Under the pieces are notes generated by a model that saw only the letters and a list, made by a program, of their open reading frames with translations, was not told the origin of the DNA and did no database searches. This document shows, in pieces, positions 52,060 through 61,427 of a DNA stretch of 64,000 bases. The translations under genes were made by a program, and so were the position numbers. This stretch comes from Lachancea dasiensis. Taxonomy: Eukaryota > Ascomycota > Saccharomycetes > Saccharomycetales > Saccharomycetaceae. How positions within the stretch are numbered: position 1 is the first letter of the stretch; each line of letters begins with the position of its first letter. The stretch is from assembly GCA_900074725.1 (NCBI GenBank), contig LT598459.1:692467-756466 (forward strand), written 5' to 3'.

Positions 52060-52074
52060 AATAACCGACCAGTT

Positions 52075-52101
52075 TGGCCGGCCACTCCCGGCCCTCGGCC
52101 A
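52075..52101 (+). other. GC-rich 3'-UTR stem-loop
   Basis: TGGCCG-GCC pairs with GGC-(CCT)-CGGCCA around an ACTCCC loop, 9 bp in all with a three-base bulge. It starts 15 bp after the stop of the 75-codon gene, so it is probably transcribed in its 3' UTR. Confidence 0.55.
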
Positions 52102-52369
52102 TAACGAATGCTATGTATAGAAATAAAGTTTAATGAATGAATGCATTATAGCCACCTACAAGCGGATCAGTTCCAATCTTGCGAGACGAAAGGAAGGCGT
52201 AATCCCAGTTACAATAAGCCAGTGTAGTAAATCTGGTGTGTGGCGGCGGGCGTCATACCGTGCAAGAGTGATATTCTCTCGTACAGTGTCGCCGGGTCAT
52301 CGATGGTGATCACGGTCAATTTTTGTGACTCCGGAAAACGAAGTCAAAAAAGAGCCGTCGGAGTCACTC

Positions 52370-52377
52370 ATCACGTG
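52370..52377. promoter_or_regulatory. Cbf1-type site upstream of LIP5
   Basis: ATCACGTG matches RTCACRTG, bound by Cbf1 in yeast promoters of sulfur and respiratory genes. It lies about 240 bp before the LIP5 ATG. It is not a centromere element I, because no AT-rich tract or CCGAA element follows. Confidence 0.45.
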
Positions 52378-52614
52378 CCCCACTGTCACTGTTGACGGGG
52401 CATCTGTTATGGACATTTTTCAACCGTGTCAGCCAACATGGAAGCGAAGCGATACGCACGATGGGCTCATCGCGACTACCTCTTCCGGTGAAAAGTAGTC
52501 GATTGCACCCGGTCTTCCACTACTTCAGAAAGCACTAGACCGTTTCTGACTTCAAGCTACCGACCCTTTGTTTGCAGCATTGGCGTCTCCTTACGTTTCA
52601 CTCCTCTGCACAGT

Positions 52615-53724
52615 ATGTTTCCCAAGAGAGGCTTCTTGTTCCTACAGAAAAGGGCCATATCGGGCACCAAGACAGCAACTACAACTCCGTCGGCCCCCAA
52701 AAGACGCAGAAGTACAACATTTTCCGATGCCCTCAATAAGGGTCCGTCGTTCGAGGATTTTGTCAACGGGAAGGCTGCCCGCGTCGTTTTGGATCCTTTG
52801 CAGCAAGCAAGGCAAAATACAGAGGAGACCACCAGGCTGCCAAAGTGGCTCAAAGTGCCTATCCCAAAAGGGTCCAACTTCCACAAATTGAAGAAAGATG
52901 TACGAGAGTTGAAACTCAGCACCGTGTGCGAGGAGGCCAAGTGTCCTAACATCGGAGAGTGTTGGGGCGGGGACGACAAGTCCAAAGCCACCGCGACCAT
53001 CATGCTGTTGGGTGATACTTGTACTCGTGGATGTCGGTTCTGCTCTGTCAAGACCGATAGGACACCTGCGAAGCCGGATCCAATGGAACCCGAAAATACG
53101 GCGGAAGCCATTTCTAGATGGGGCCTGGGTTACGTGGTGTTGACTACGGTTGACAGAGATGATTTACCAGATGGTGGATCGCACCACCTGGCGGAAACTG
53201 TACAAAAGATAAAACAAAAGTCTCCGAAGACTTTGGTGGAAACGTTGTCAGGAGATTTCAGAGGTGATCTTGACATGGTCAAAGTCATGGCACAAAGTGG
53301 ATTAGACGTATATGCTCACAATTTGGAGACTGTGAAGGAGTTGACTCCGCATGTAAGAGACAGGAGAGCTACTTACGCCCAATCTCTCAGCGTATTAAAC
53401 CATGCTAAGAAGTGTGTTCCAACTGTTCTGACGAAAACGTCTCTGATGCTCGGACTGGGTGAGACTGATGAGCAGGTGCTACAAACGCTAAAGGATTTGC
53501 GGGCTATTGACTGCGATATTGTAACGTTTGGGCAGTATATGAGACCCACAAAGAGACACATGAAGGTTGTGGAATACGTTAATCCGGAAAAGTTCGACTA
53601 TTGGAAAGCAAAGGCACTTGAACTAGGATTTCTATACTGTGCATCAGGCCCCTTGGTCAGGTCTTCCTATAAAGCAGGCGAAGCCTTCATCGAAAACGTC
53701 TTGAGAAAGAGAAATACTCAGTAG
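52615..53724 (+). CDS. LIP5: mitochondrial lipoyl synthase
   Basis: Radical-SAM enzyme that inserts two sulfurs into protein-bound octanoyl groups to form lipoate for pyruvate and 2-oxoglutarate dehydrogenases and the glycine system. Length is 369 residues (yeast 414). The N-terminus is basic and presequence-like ([16 protein letters not shown]). The auxiliary cluster cysteines lie in [12 protein letters not shown], the radical-SAM CxxxCxxC in [12 protein letters not shown], and the C-terminal RSSYKAGE serine motif is present. The ATG at 52615 gives that presequence. It converges with BEM3 across 107 bp. Confidence 0.96.
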   Translation: MFPKRGFLFLQKRAISGTKTATTTPSAPKRRRSTTFSDALNKGPSFEDFVNGKAARVVLDPLQQARQNTEETTRLPKWLKVPIPKGSNFHKLKKDVRELKLSTVCEEAKCPNIGECWGGDDKSKATATIMLLGDTCTRGCRFCSVKTDRTPAKPDPMEPENTAEAISRWGLGYVVLTTVDRDDLPDGGSHHLAETVQKIKQKSPKTLVETLSGDFRGDLDMVKVMAQSGLDVYAHNLETVKELTPHVRDRRATYAQSLSVLNHAKKCVPTVLTKTSLMLGLGETDEQVLQTLKDLRAIDCDIVTFGQYMRPTKRHMKVVEYVNPEKFDYWKAKALELGFLYCASGPLVRSSYKAGEAFIENVLRKRNTQ

Positions 53725-53831
53725 ACAAAACATACATTCAGATTTGGACTTGCATATATTTATATATTGTACACTTCGTAACACGTTAAAAGGGGGTTTT
53801 GAACGTCTATTGGTCGCCGCTTGAGGGTTGA

Positions 53832-56800
53832 CTATAGTTGAGGGATGTTGACATCTAATTCCTCTCTCATAGCTTCGCTGATGGGATCATCGTTCTTGAA
53901 AATACAATTGAAATCAACAACAAAAGGCTGGATTACATTCACAGGGATATTTAGAGTCGGCGAGAATACAATGCAAAGGTTTCGCAGATTCATCTTGTTA
54001 ATTGCACTTTTTTGGTTGATTTTCACCAGCAGCTCGAACAAAACGTAGATCAATGACAAATTCTCATTCCGCATTTCGTTGGAATTAATCAGCCGACGGT
54101 ACTCTAGTGCTATCTGGCCAGGACTCCTCAAATTTGAGTCTACCACTTCTTTGAACTCTATAAACATGTCGTCTCCAAAAATTGAGTGTGGTAGTTTCCG
54201 TAAGTACAGCTTAAGCAACCCCGTCACGGTATTGACATCAACAAGCCCAGATGTATAGCTGCTTTCGTTGTTACCTGTAGCCACAGATTTGTTGAAATCA
54301 CAAAGATCCACATCGTAATCTCTATCAAATCGCTCCTGGAGTGATTTAATAAGGACGGTGGAGCCGCTAATCCTGAATATTCCCTCTTCCTCTATCCCAT
54401 GGTTGCGATACAAATATTCCATGCATCTGTAGACAATACTCGGAACGTTATAGGATCCTTGATACAAATGTGAACTCAAAGACAGACAGTTGACCAAAGT
54501 CGAACCGAAAACTTTATCAGATGCAGGTTCGGCGTTCAAATCCATGGCCTGCAAGGATTTTTCGATAGACAGTTCATTAGTTGCTGTGGTTGAAGCTCCC
54601 CTCTCATTACCATTGCTGTGCGAAAATTCTGAATGTGTGGGAGTCTGCGAGCTGGCTTTCTTGAAAGGAAAAAAACTCCTCATTCTGCTTCTTTTCGACT
54701 CTCTCTCTTCATCAGTGATATTGACGTCTGAACCTTGTGTAGGAGCTGCAGTGACAGGTTCCTGCAAGTTTGCCATAGGACCTAAGTAGCTCGGCGCTAT
54801 GTCGGTAGACGTGTCGTTGCCAACAGAGGAATGGTCCAATACACTGGAATTCTCAGACTTGTTGTGTACTGAAAAACTTGTCGCTGCGGAAACTTCTACA
54901 AATTCAGTTAGGTTAGAAATCCAAGATTCCCTTTCTCTAGGACTCTCACAGCAGAAGTAATATTTTGTCCCACTGGAAAGTCCACCTTTTTTTGGAACGA
55001 CGACAATAAAGCCATTTTTGGTCCCATGTTTGTCGTCAGGTAAATTAGCCTGCAATTCGATCACTGCATGCTGTAATTTGATATTCTCCGTTACGTGGCC
55101 CTTGTCCAAAAATGATAGACATCCTCCGTGTAAAGCGGCATAGACAACACGCCAGCTGCTTGGAGTACCTAAAGTCTTGCTTTTACGTAGTAAGAGAACA
55201 CCTTCTTTGGCATAATCGCCGGTAGGGGGGTTCATTACGGTATCCGTGCTGATGAATTTTGCCATTTTCAGCCTCACGGAAGGAGGAAGCTGTGGGGAAC
55301 TGTAGAGGCAACTGAAGTAGTCGTTGAGCTTCTCTCTCCTATAATCGACTTTTACTGGGGAAGTGGCCTCAAAATATTGTCTCTCGGGTAACGGTGGCAA
55401 TATGATGGTGTCCATATGACACTTCAAGTAAACATCTAGTTCATAGATTCGATCAATTGTCTTGGAAAAGCGGAACATCTCTTGGCTGGACTTTTTGTCG
55501 ATAACACTAAAAAGAATATTATCAACATCATCGAGCGCGTCGTGATCTCTGTGAAAAGTCGAAATAACATCGATTCTTATACTGTCCAGCTCTGCAGGCT
55601 GTATGAATAATGGGATGTCCGATACGACACTTTGGGAGTCAGTTAATGATTTTGTAGAGCCTTCCCGGTTTATCTGAGCGGTGAATGCACCGCTTGGATT
55701 TGGTGCTGTAGGAAAACTCCGGTTGCTAAAAGATCTTGGGGAAAATTGATCAGGAAAAAGCAAGGTTTGTGACGTGAGATTTGTGGGAGGTCGCTCGTCT
55801 GCAGAAAACTGTAATGACTTCATTCGAGTTTGTGCATTTGGGCTTAACAGTGGCGATTTCATAGGCTTCTTTAAGGTAACGGGAGAACCCAAGAATGGAG
55901 AAGCGCTTCGTCTGGTTGAAGGCCCATTATCCACAGCAGCAGAATTTTGGTTCTCGAAGCTCGATTCCAACATCTCAGCAAAGTTGTTCAAATTTTGTTT
56001 GGATGACGGAGAGAAATCAAGGTTTCCCCTTTCGTTAGCGAGCAGGTTGGGAACAGGACTCTTTGGATACGACTTACTTGCAGGATTATCTCCAAGTGCT
56101 TGCTGCATGTTCCCCCCAAATGTCTGTCGTAAGGGTGAGCTTACAGTATCCCGTATCGGTGTGCCACCAATTTTTGACTCTTGCCTGCTGAGAGAGCTCC
56201 TCTCTGAAGCGAGAGTAGTCTGCTCATCATCTTTAGCACCCTGCTTATTACTCTTGGATGGCGAGATTCTGGAGGTTGTATAGGCCATGGAAGTAGCAGG
56301 ACTGGCCGCTATCATATTCGAATATGACGAACTGGATCTGCGGATGCGATCAAGCTCTCGGGGCGAGAGAAGAGGGTCATTATCTTGCGGTTTCGGAAGC
56401 ACTGTAGGATTTGACTTAATTGAAGACTTCCCGCGCGGAACAGGATCGGCGGGGGAGAGAAGATGGCGGGTCTTCAAGTCTGACCCATGTAACTCACTTG
56501 GTGCATTTAGCGAAAGACCTTTCGTGTTCCGCTTCCTTTCCGCTGATCGAGGCGGGAGTGTGGGCTCTTTGGGTGGCTCGTCAACAAGAAGCTTTTGTTC
56601 AATTGAGTCGGGAGAGAGTCCTCGATTATTCTTCAAGACTTCGATGAATTTCCTCAGGCTAATGATTTCCGTTTCATACTCTTCTAACTGAAGTTTCAAC
56701 TTGACATTTTCTTTGAAAAGATCGTCGTAATCCGCCTGCCCTGCATGTTGTTCCCGATCTTCTACTTGCTCTAAGCTCTTGTCTCTTTCCTGGGTATGAT

Positions 56801-56894
56801 CATTGTATTGTGATAAAAGCTGCATGGTTCCAGATAAGGTTGTTGCACCTCCCTCTGATCTTGCCGAGATGCTAGATTCTTCAGGTTCTAGCAT
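53832..56894 (-). CDS. BEM3: Rho GTPase-activating protein Bem3
   Basis: GAP for Cdc42 in bud-site polarity and septin assembly, located at the polarised cortex. The ATG at 56894 gives 1020 residues (yeast 1128). The longest frame starts 24 codons earlier on TTG. N-terminal features match yeast Bem3: a LLSQYNDH segment, then a coiled coil with NVKLKLQLEEYETEIISLRK. A Ser/Pro-rich linker follows, then a PX domain (around ISTFHRDHDALDDVDN to LPPSVRLKMAKF), a PH domain (YAKEGVLLLRKSKT to ESWISNLTEFVE) and the C-terminal RhoGAP domain, whose arginine finger lies in EEEGIFRISGS. It is the YPL115C orthologue. Confidence 0.94.
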   Translation of the reverse strand: MLEPEESSISARSEGGATTLSGTMQLLSQYNDHTQERDKSLEQVEDREQHAGQADYDDLFKENVKLKLQLEEYETEIISLRKFIEVLKNNRGLSPDSIEQKLLVDEPPKEPTLPPRSAERKRNTKGLSLNAPSELHGSDLKTRHLLSPADPVPRGKSSIKSNPTVLPKPQDNDPLLSPRELDRIRRSSSSYSNMIAASPATSMAYTTSRISPSKSNKQGAKDDEQTTLASERSSLSRQESKIGGTPIRDTVSSPLRQTFGGNMQQALGDNPASKSYPKSPVPNLLANERGNLDFSPSSKQNLNNFAEMLESSFENQNSAAVDNGPSTRRSASPFLGSPVTLKKPMKSPLLSPNAQTRMKSLQFSADERPPTNLTSQTLLFPDQFSPRSFSNRSFPTAPNPSGAFTAQINREGSTKSLTDSQSVVSDIPLFIQPAELDSIRIDVISTFHRDHDALDDVDNILFSVIDKKSSQEMFRFSKTIDRIYELDVYLKCHMDTIILPPLPERQYFEATSPVKVDYRREKLNDYFSCLYSSPQLPPSVRLKMAKFISTDTVMNPPTGDYAKEGVLLLRKSKTLGTPSSWRVVYAALHGGCLSFLDKGHVTENIKLQHAVIELQANLPDDKHGTKNGFIVVVPKKGGLSSGTKYYFCCESPRERESWISNLTEFVEVSAATSFSVHNKSENSSVLDHSSVGNDTSTDIAPSYLGPMANLQEPVTAAPTQGSDVNITDEERESKRSRMRSFFPFKKASSQTPTHSEFSHSNGNERGASTTATNELSIEKSLQAMDLNAEPASDKVFGSTLVNCLSLSSHLYQGSYNVPSIVYRCMEYLYRNHGIEEEGIFRISGSTVLIKSLQERFDRDYDVDLCDFNKSVATGNNESSYTSGLVDVNTVTGLLKLYLRKLPHSIFGDDMFIEFKEVVDSNLRSPGQIALEYRRLINSNEMRNENLSLIYVLFELLVKINQKSAINKMNLRNLCIVFSPTLNIPVNVIQPFVVDFNCIFKNDDPISEAMREELDVNIPQL

Positions 56895-57204
56895 TCTTAT
56901 ACGGAGGTCTTTGCGTATTGAAAAGCAATCAACGTTGGAGTTTCGACGGTAGTTGACGAAGGCCAAACCAGAACAGGGACACCAACAACTTAAGGACAGT
57001 ACTTAGTGTCGTCCCAACTTTAAATCAGTTGATGAGGTCCTTGGGCCAACTATTATGGACAACCTTCTCCGCTAATGTTCGCTGTAAGTCTTGTGAGATT
57101 CTAAGTTGATAAATGGCGATTTCTACTGATACACTTGATTATAGTGACGCGAAAGCTTGGCACGTGAGAAAGGTGAATGAATAAATATACAGCCCAAGTT
57201 ACAA

Positions 57205-59406
57205 CTATTTATACAACCGCTTAACCAGAAGATGTTTTTCTTCGCGTTCAGCTTGCAGCGATTTATTCAATTGATCTAACTCATCTTGCAAACCTGTTTT
57301 CTCAAGGTCTAACTTTTCAATTTTATCTTTGTATTTGGCCTCATATCCTTTCTTCAGCATCTTAACTTTTTGCTCGTGCTTGGAGGAGTACTGTATGTAG
57401 AGATCTTCAGCTAGCAGTTGTAGCCTCTTGCTTGCGTCGGCCTCTTTCTCGCGAATGTGTTGTCTCAGACTAGAAACTTGGGCCTCCAAGTCGTGAGTTG
57501 CGGCCAAGTCTGATTTATTCTCCTGTGACATAGCTTTGGCTGCAGCGTCTCGCAGGCCTTGGTTGTCAACTTCCAACTTTTTGATCTGCTCCGAGTTTGA
57601 TCGAAGCGTGTCTTGAAGTGAAGTCATTTGCTGGTGCAGATGTTCGAGTTCCACCAAGTGTTCGGATTCGAGGTTCCCATTTCTGAATTGGATACTCTCG
57701 ACCTCTATTGAAAGTTTGTTATTCTCAACGCATTTACTGTCGTATTTTGTTTTCCAATTTTCTACAGCAGTATCACGTACCTTGACAAATTCCTCTAAGT
57801 GAGCCTTGTTTTGTCGTAATTCTTCCACATCGTGGCCCAGCTCCTCCACCTCAGCGGACTTAATAGCCATTTGATCGTTAATAGTCTCCAGGGTCGATGC
57901 GCTCTCCTTGAGCTGGCTCTCCAAAGTTGAGGCATACCTTTCCACTTCCGCGTGCTGTTCTTGTAGCCCCTCTATCCTCTTGTGTGCCGCAGCTAAGCTC
58001 ATTTCTGAAGTTTTCAATTTGGCATTAGATTCGTCGATAGTCGTCTTAAGAGCATCGGTAGCGGCCAGTTGACCCTTAAGTTGCTTGATGTTGGCAAGTA
58101 ACCCCGAAACACGGTTTTCAAGATCAGTCGTAGACTGCTTTTTGATATCTTCGAAGGAATTGATTGTCTCCTGCAATTCCTTGCAAACGTCATCTCTTTC
58201 AGCGAGCTGAGATTCCAGCCTAGCTATCCTATCCGCCTGAGCTCGACTCTCTGATTCACTACTGGAGATAATGTTCTTACAATTTATGACTTCAATCTCG
58301 AGCCGGTCTTTCTCGCGACTTAGCTGGTCTTTATCCTGCTTGAGGCGTTCTAAATTGGATTCTAATTTCTGTTCCATGCTCGCTCGTGTGGCAAGCTGCT
58401 TCTTTAACGCTTCATTGTCATTGATTTGTATATGGAATTTTTCTTGTAATATTTGGGAGTTCTGGTTCAACATGTTGATCTCATTGCGGACCTCAGAAAG
58501 CTTCACTTTGAGTTTGGATATTTTTTCTTCCAATTTTGTTCTGTCAGCAGACACGCTCTCTAATTCAAGCGCTTGCCGTTCCCATATGGGCTCTCGAGCA
58601 GAATTTGACGCTTTCAATACTTCATGATCTGCCCAAAGGGCAGAAAATGCAAGTCGTTGCTCGTCGAGATTTTCACCTAAGCTTTTGATCTTCTCGTAAC
58701 AGGTTAAAACTTGGCGCCTGTATTCATCAGTCTGTTCATCTTTAGCGCGTAAATGATGCTCGTACTTCTTAAGCTCTCGACGAAAGCGACTTTGTAATGC
58801 CTGGGTTATGCCCTGTTCAGAGCCATGGAAGTAGCTTTTAAGTGGAGTTAAACTATCCAAGTTGGACATCTCAGGATTACCTGAGCCTCTTGGGGAAAAT
58901 TGGCTCTTTTCCGGGGAAATTCGCTTGGCCGGTGACAGTAGATTACGGAGGACTGATGTTTGGTTGCCATTTTCATGGACGGAGGTTTCACTGTGTAAGA
59001 TATCCCTTGCGGCCCCGTTCAGCGATGCCGATATCTCATCCCGTATTTCGTTCATAGATTCCTCAGAAGGGTTCAGATCTGAACCTTGTGAGTGACGGTC
59101 TATCATCTCAATCACGGCGGGTGATGAGTTCATTTCTGCATTCGCTGGTGGCTCCGGGCTCCCAACGCGCGCTCTTTTCCGCCGAGAATCGTTTGAAACT
59201 TGATCTTTGCAATCAAATTCTGAGTTCGCATTCTCTTTATTAAAGCTTTCGCGTTGATTGCCGTTGTGATGGGCGTGGAGTTCGAAGGTCTGCTGTGAAC
59301 TCTGGGGGATGTTTTTGGACAAAGAAAAAGAACCTGTTTTCCGTGAATACTCAGGTTGTTGTTTCCTTAATGGCGTACTGAAGCTACCGCCCTGGTGTTT
59401 GTCCAT
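57205..59406 (-). CDS. SLK19: kinetochore and spindle protein Slk19
   Basis: FEAR-network and spindle-midzone protein cleaved by separase in yeast; it helps stabilise the anaphase spindle. Length is 733 residues (yeast 821). The first 200 residues are disordered and Ser/Asn-rich. The region from about 215 to the end is almost continuous coiled coil (HHLRAKDEQTDEYRRQVLTC; DKDQLSREKDRLEIEVINCK). The terminal block with KMLKKGYEAKYKDKIEKLDL and EREEKHLLVKRLYK matches the conserved end of the family. Long coils are easily mis-assigned; the name also rests on its place between BEM3/LIP5 and TOA1 (YOR196-YOR195-YOR194). Confidence 0.85.
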   Translation of the reverse strand: MDKHQGGSFSTPLRKQQPEYSRKTGSFSLSKNIPQSSQQTFELHAHHNGNQRESFNKENANSEFDCKDQVSNDSRRKRARVGSPEPPANAEMNSSPAVIEMIDRHSQGSDLNPSEESMNEIRDEISASLNGAARDILHSETSVHENGNQTSVLRNLLSPAKRISPEKSQFSPRGSGNPEMSNLDSLTPLKSYFHGSEQGITQALQSRFRRELKKYEHHLRAKDEQTDEYRRQVLTCYEKIKSLGENLDEQRLAFSALWADHEVLKASNSAREPIWERQALELESVSADRTKLEEKISKLKVKLSEVRNEINMLNQNSQILQEKFHIQINDNEALKKQLATRASMEQKLESNLERLKQDKDQLSREKDRLEIEVINCKNIISSSESESRAQADRIARLESQLAERDDVCKELQETINSFEDIKKQSTTDLENRVSGLLANIKQLKGQLAATDALKTTIDESNAKLKTSEMSLAAAHKRIEGLQEQHAEVERYASTLESQLKESASTLETINDQMAIKSAEVEELGHDVEELRQNKAHLEEFVKVRDTAVENWKTKYDSKCVENNKLSIEVESIQFRNGNLESEHLVELEHLHQQMTSLQDTLRSNSEQIKKLEVDNQGLRDAAAKAMSQENKSDLAATHDLEAQVSSLRQHIREKEADASKRLQLLAEDLYIQYSSKHEQKVKMLKKGYEAKYKDKIEKLDLEKTGLQDELDQLNKSLQAEREEKHLLVKRLYK

Positions 59407-60396
59407 TACTCACGAACCTTTCTTGAACAGTTTTGTTTTTGATTGAGACGCGTAGATGTGGTTGAATCATTAATTAACTTCGTGGTCTCCGGAATCAAAT
59501 AATCGAAGAGAAGCAGACGCGATCCAACTCAAAATGCGCCAAAGATTGCCACAACTCAAAAGTGAGCATTCTACTGCCGCAGCAATTGGAGATAAAAGCA
59601 TCATTATTCCCCTTCCCTCTTTATTGGCAAGTTTAAATATACCATTACCTCTTAATAGTAGGAGCTCTGCACCACAATAACTATATGGTTAAGGCTCCAT
59701 TAAATATTCTTAGCTTGAAATTACGTCTGTTCCATCTTTTGTAGTTGTTCTAAGATACAACAGCATAATTAGAAGTAAGTGGGTGTGTTAAGGCTGATGG
59801 GGCGATCAATCAGTATGTGCAAAAGGGTGATACTATTTCAAGTGGGTTGATGGATGGTCCTTAACATGCTGCATAGCTCATCAAGTTACTGTTCTCTTAC
59901 TCCATCAGTATCTTCTCTCGCAACTACTGTCCTGCATCGAAGTATTGACATGATTTGAAGTTACTTATCAGGCACCTCTTAGCGATGGTGGCCGTCAAAC
60001 CACTCTCTATCTGAAAAGAAACAAAAGGATCCTCTGCATTCGGCCAACTTGAACACCGGCACTTTACCTACGCGAAATATCAAGCTGTGTTACGGTTACT
60101 ATCCTCTATCTTTCGCAAGAATTTTCCACCAATATATTGACTCTCTTCAAGACAGCTCTTCAGTCTCAAAAGTTGGCTATAATCCTACGTTACATATAGA
60201 GTTTCAAAATACACACGTATATTGTACGAAAGTAGCCAGTACTGTTGTTCTTACTCTTCCATGTTGACGTTTTCGTTAAAATAAGTGATGAATAAGTGGG
60301 AAAAATATGGCTGTCTTATAAAGTTTTATCCATTTATATAGTCAGAAGAGGGAAACAAAACGGCCGAAAATTGGAATCTGAGCGCTTTGAAGGACC
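59407..60396. other. 990 bp divergent gap SLK19/TOA1
   Basis: Contains an ACGCGT site close to SLK19 and otherwise AT-rich sequence. The longest frame (60049-60267, plus) starts on TTG and resembles nothing known. No RNA gene was recognised. Confidence 0.45.
59448..59453. promoter_or_regulatory. MCB (MluI cell-cycle box) upstream of SLK19
   Basis: ACGCGT is the Mbp1/Swi6 (MBF) site used in G1/S transcription. It lies 42 bp before the SLK19 ATG, rather close, but fits a cell-cycle regulated spindle gene. Single-motif evidence only. Confidence 0.35.
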
Positions 60397-61080
60397 ATGT
60401 CGAACTTGGAAGGAGCGAGAGCATATGAAAGCATTGTGGAAAATGTCATCAATGAGGTAAGAGAAGACTTTGAAAGCGCCGGTATCGACGAACAGACGCT
60501 GCAAGATTTGAGATTGGTATGGCAGACAAAGCTGTCGGATAGTCGCGTAGCGAAGTTTATGTGGGATCCTGAGGATGAACACGGATTAAATGCTGAGCTG
60601 CACAACGCCCATATAGCCCCTAATTTGACAGATACCCCAGGTATTGCTATGCCCAGCATGTCTTCACCGAGCGACGAAAAAGCAACTGGATTTATCCCGC
60701 AGCATCAACAGCAACAGCAGCAAGGTCATTCACTAATGACACAGACAAAACACGATGACCAACCGAAAGAGGAGATCGAGCTCACCATGGAGGATCCAGA
60801 CGGTCAAATTGCCGAGCAGCTGAAGTTGCAAGCAAAACAGGCTCGCAAAAGTGCGCTTCTGGAGACAGACGAGATCAATTCAGACCTGGACGACTCTGAA
60901 GATGATTATTTGAACTCTTCGGGTGATGAGGAGGGTCAGGACGATAATATAGTACTATGTTTGTACGAAAAAGTACTTCGGGTGAAGAATAAGTGGAAGT
61001 GTAACTTAAAGGATGGACTAGCCACCATAAACCACAAGGACTATGCATTTCAAAAAGCTCAGGGCGAAACTGAATGGTGA
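60397..61080 (+). CDS. TOA1: TFIIA large subunit Toa1
   Basis: Large subunit of TFIIA, which stabilises TBP on the TATA box for RNA polymerase II. Length is 227 residues (yeast 286); the shortening lies in the non-conserved linker. The N-terminal four-helix-bundle part is clear (AYESIVENVINEVREDFESA). A short Gln run occurs near residue 105 (QQQQQQG after HQ). The C-terminal beta-barrel part, preceded by an acidic region (DDSEDDYLNSSGDEEGQDD), reads NIVLCLYEKVLRVKNKWKCN and ends KAQGETEW. Convergent with PEX25. Confidence 0.95.
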   Translation: MSNLEGARAYESIVENVINEVREDFESAGIDEQTLQDLRLVWQTKLSDSRVAKFMWDPEDEHGLNAELHNAHIAPNLTDTPGIAMPSMSSPSDEKATGFIPQHQQQQQQGHSLMTQTKHDDQPKEEIELTMEDPDGQIAEQLKLQAKQARKSALLETDEINSDLDDSEDDYLNSSGDEEGQDDNIVLCLYEKVLRVKNKWKCNLKDGLATINHKDYAFQKAQGETEW

Positions 61081-61427
61081 TTTGTCGCGCGACTGAGTCG
61101 ATTGGCAACAACGTGTGTAAAATAAAAACCCCACAAATATCATAATTGAGGAAACCTACACCAGTACAGTAATTAAATAATCGAGAGTTTAGAACATTGC
61201 ACTCTTGCTTAAGACTAAGAGTCTTACTAAATTTCTTCCCTGCAATTAGAGGTGGAATATTATACGTTCGCAAGAATGTTTTAGGACTGCATGTTTTGTT
61301 CCTCAAATTTATTTATTTAGGTCTATTTGTTACACTTTAAGGCCCGTCACAAATGTAGACGTGCAACTTAATCAACTGAGAATTATTAATTATTGACAGC
61401 CAAACTGTCTTCAGATTTATTGAATGA
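61081..61427. other. 347 bp convergent gap TOA1/PEX25
   Basis: Tail-to-tail 3' regions. AT-rich; I see no gene or structured element. Confidence 0.5.

Larger units (their letters stand above)
52060..52614. other. 555 bp gap upstream of LIP5
   Basis: 3' region of the small unknown gene, with a stem-loop at 52075-52101, and the LIP5 promoter. The latter contains an 8-bp inverted repeat TGACTCCG/CGGAGTCA (52326-52333, 52359-52366) holding two Gcn4-like TGACTC half-sites, and an ATCACGTG Cbf1 site at 52370-52377. No gene was found. Confidence 0.5.

Noticed and set aside
52370-52377. Centromere element I (RTCACRTG)
   Set aside because: No AT-rich CDEII tract of suitable length and no CCGAA-containing CDEIII follow; a Cbf1 promoter site is simpler.
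56895-56966. N-terminal extension of BEM3 by 24 codons
   Set aside because: Begins on TTG; the ATG at 56894 gives a normal Bem3-like N-terminus.
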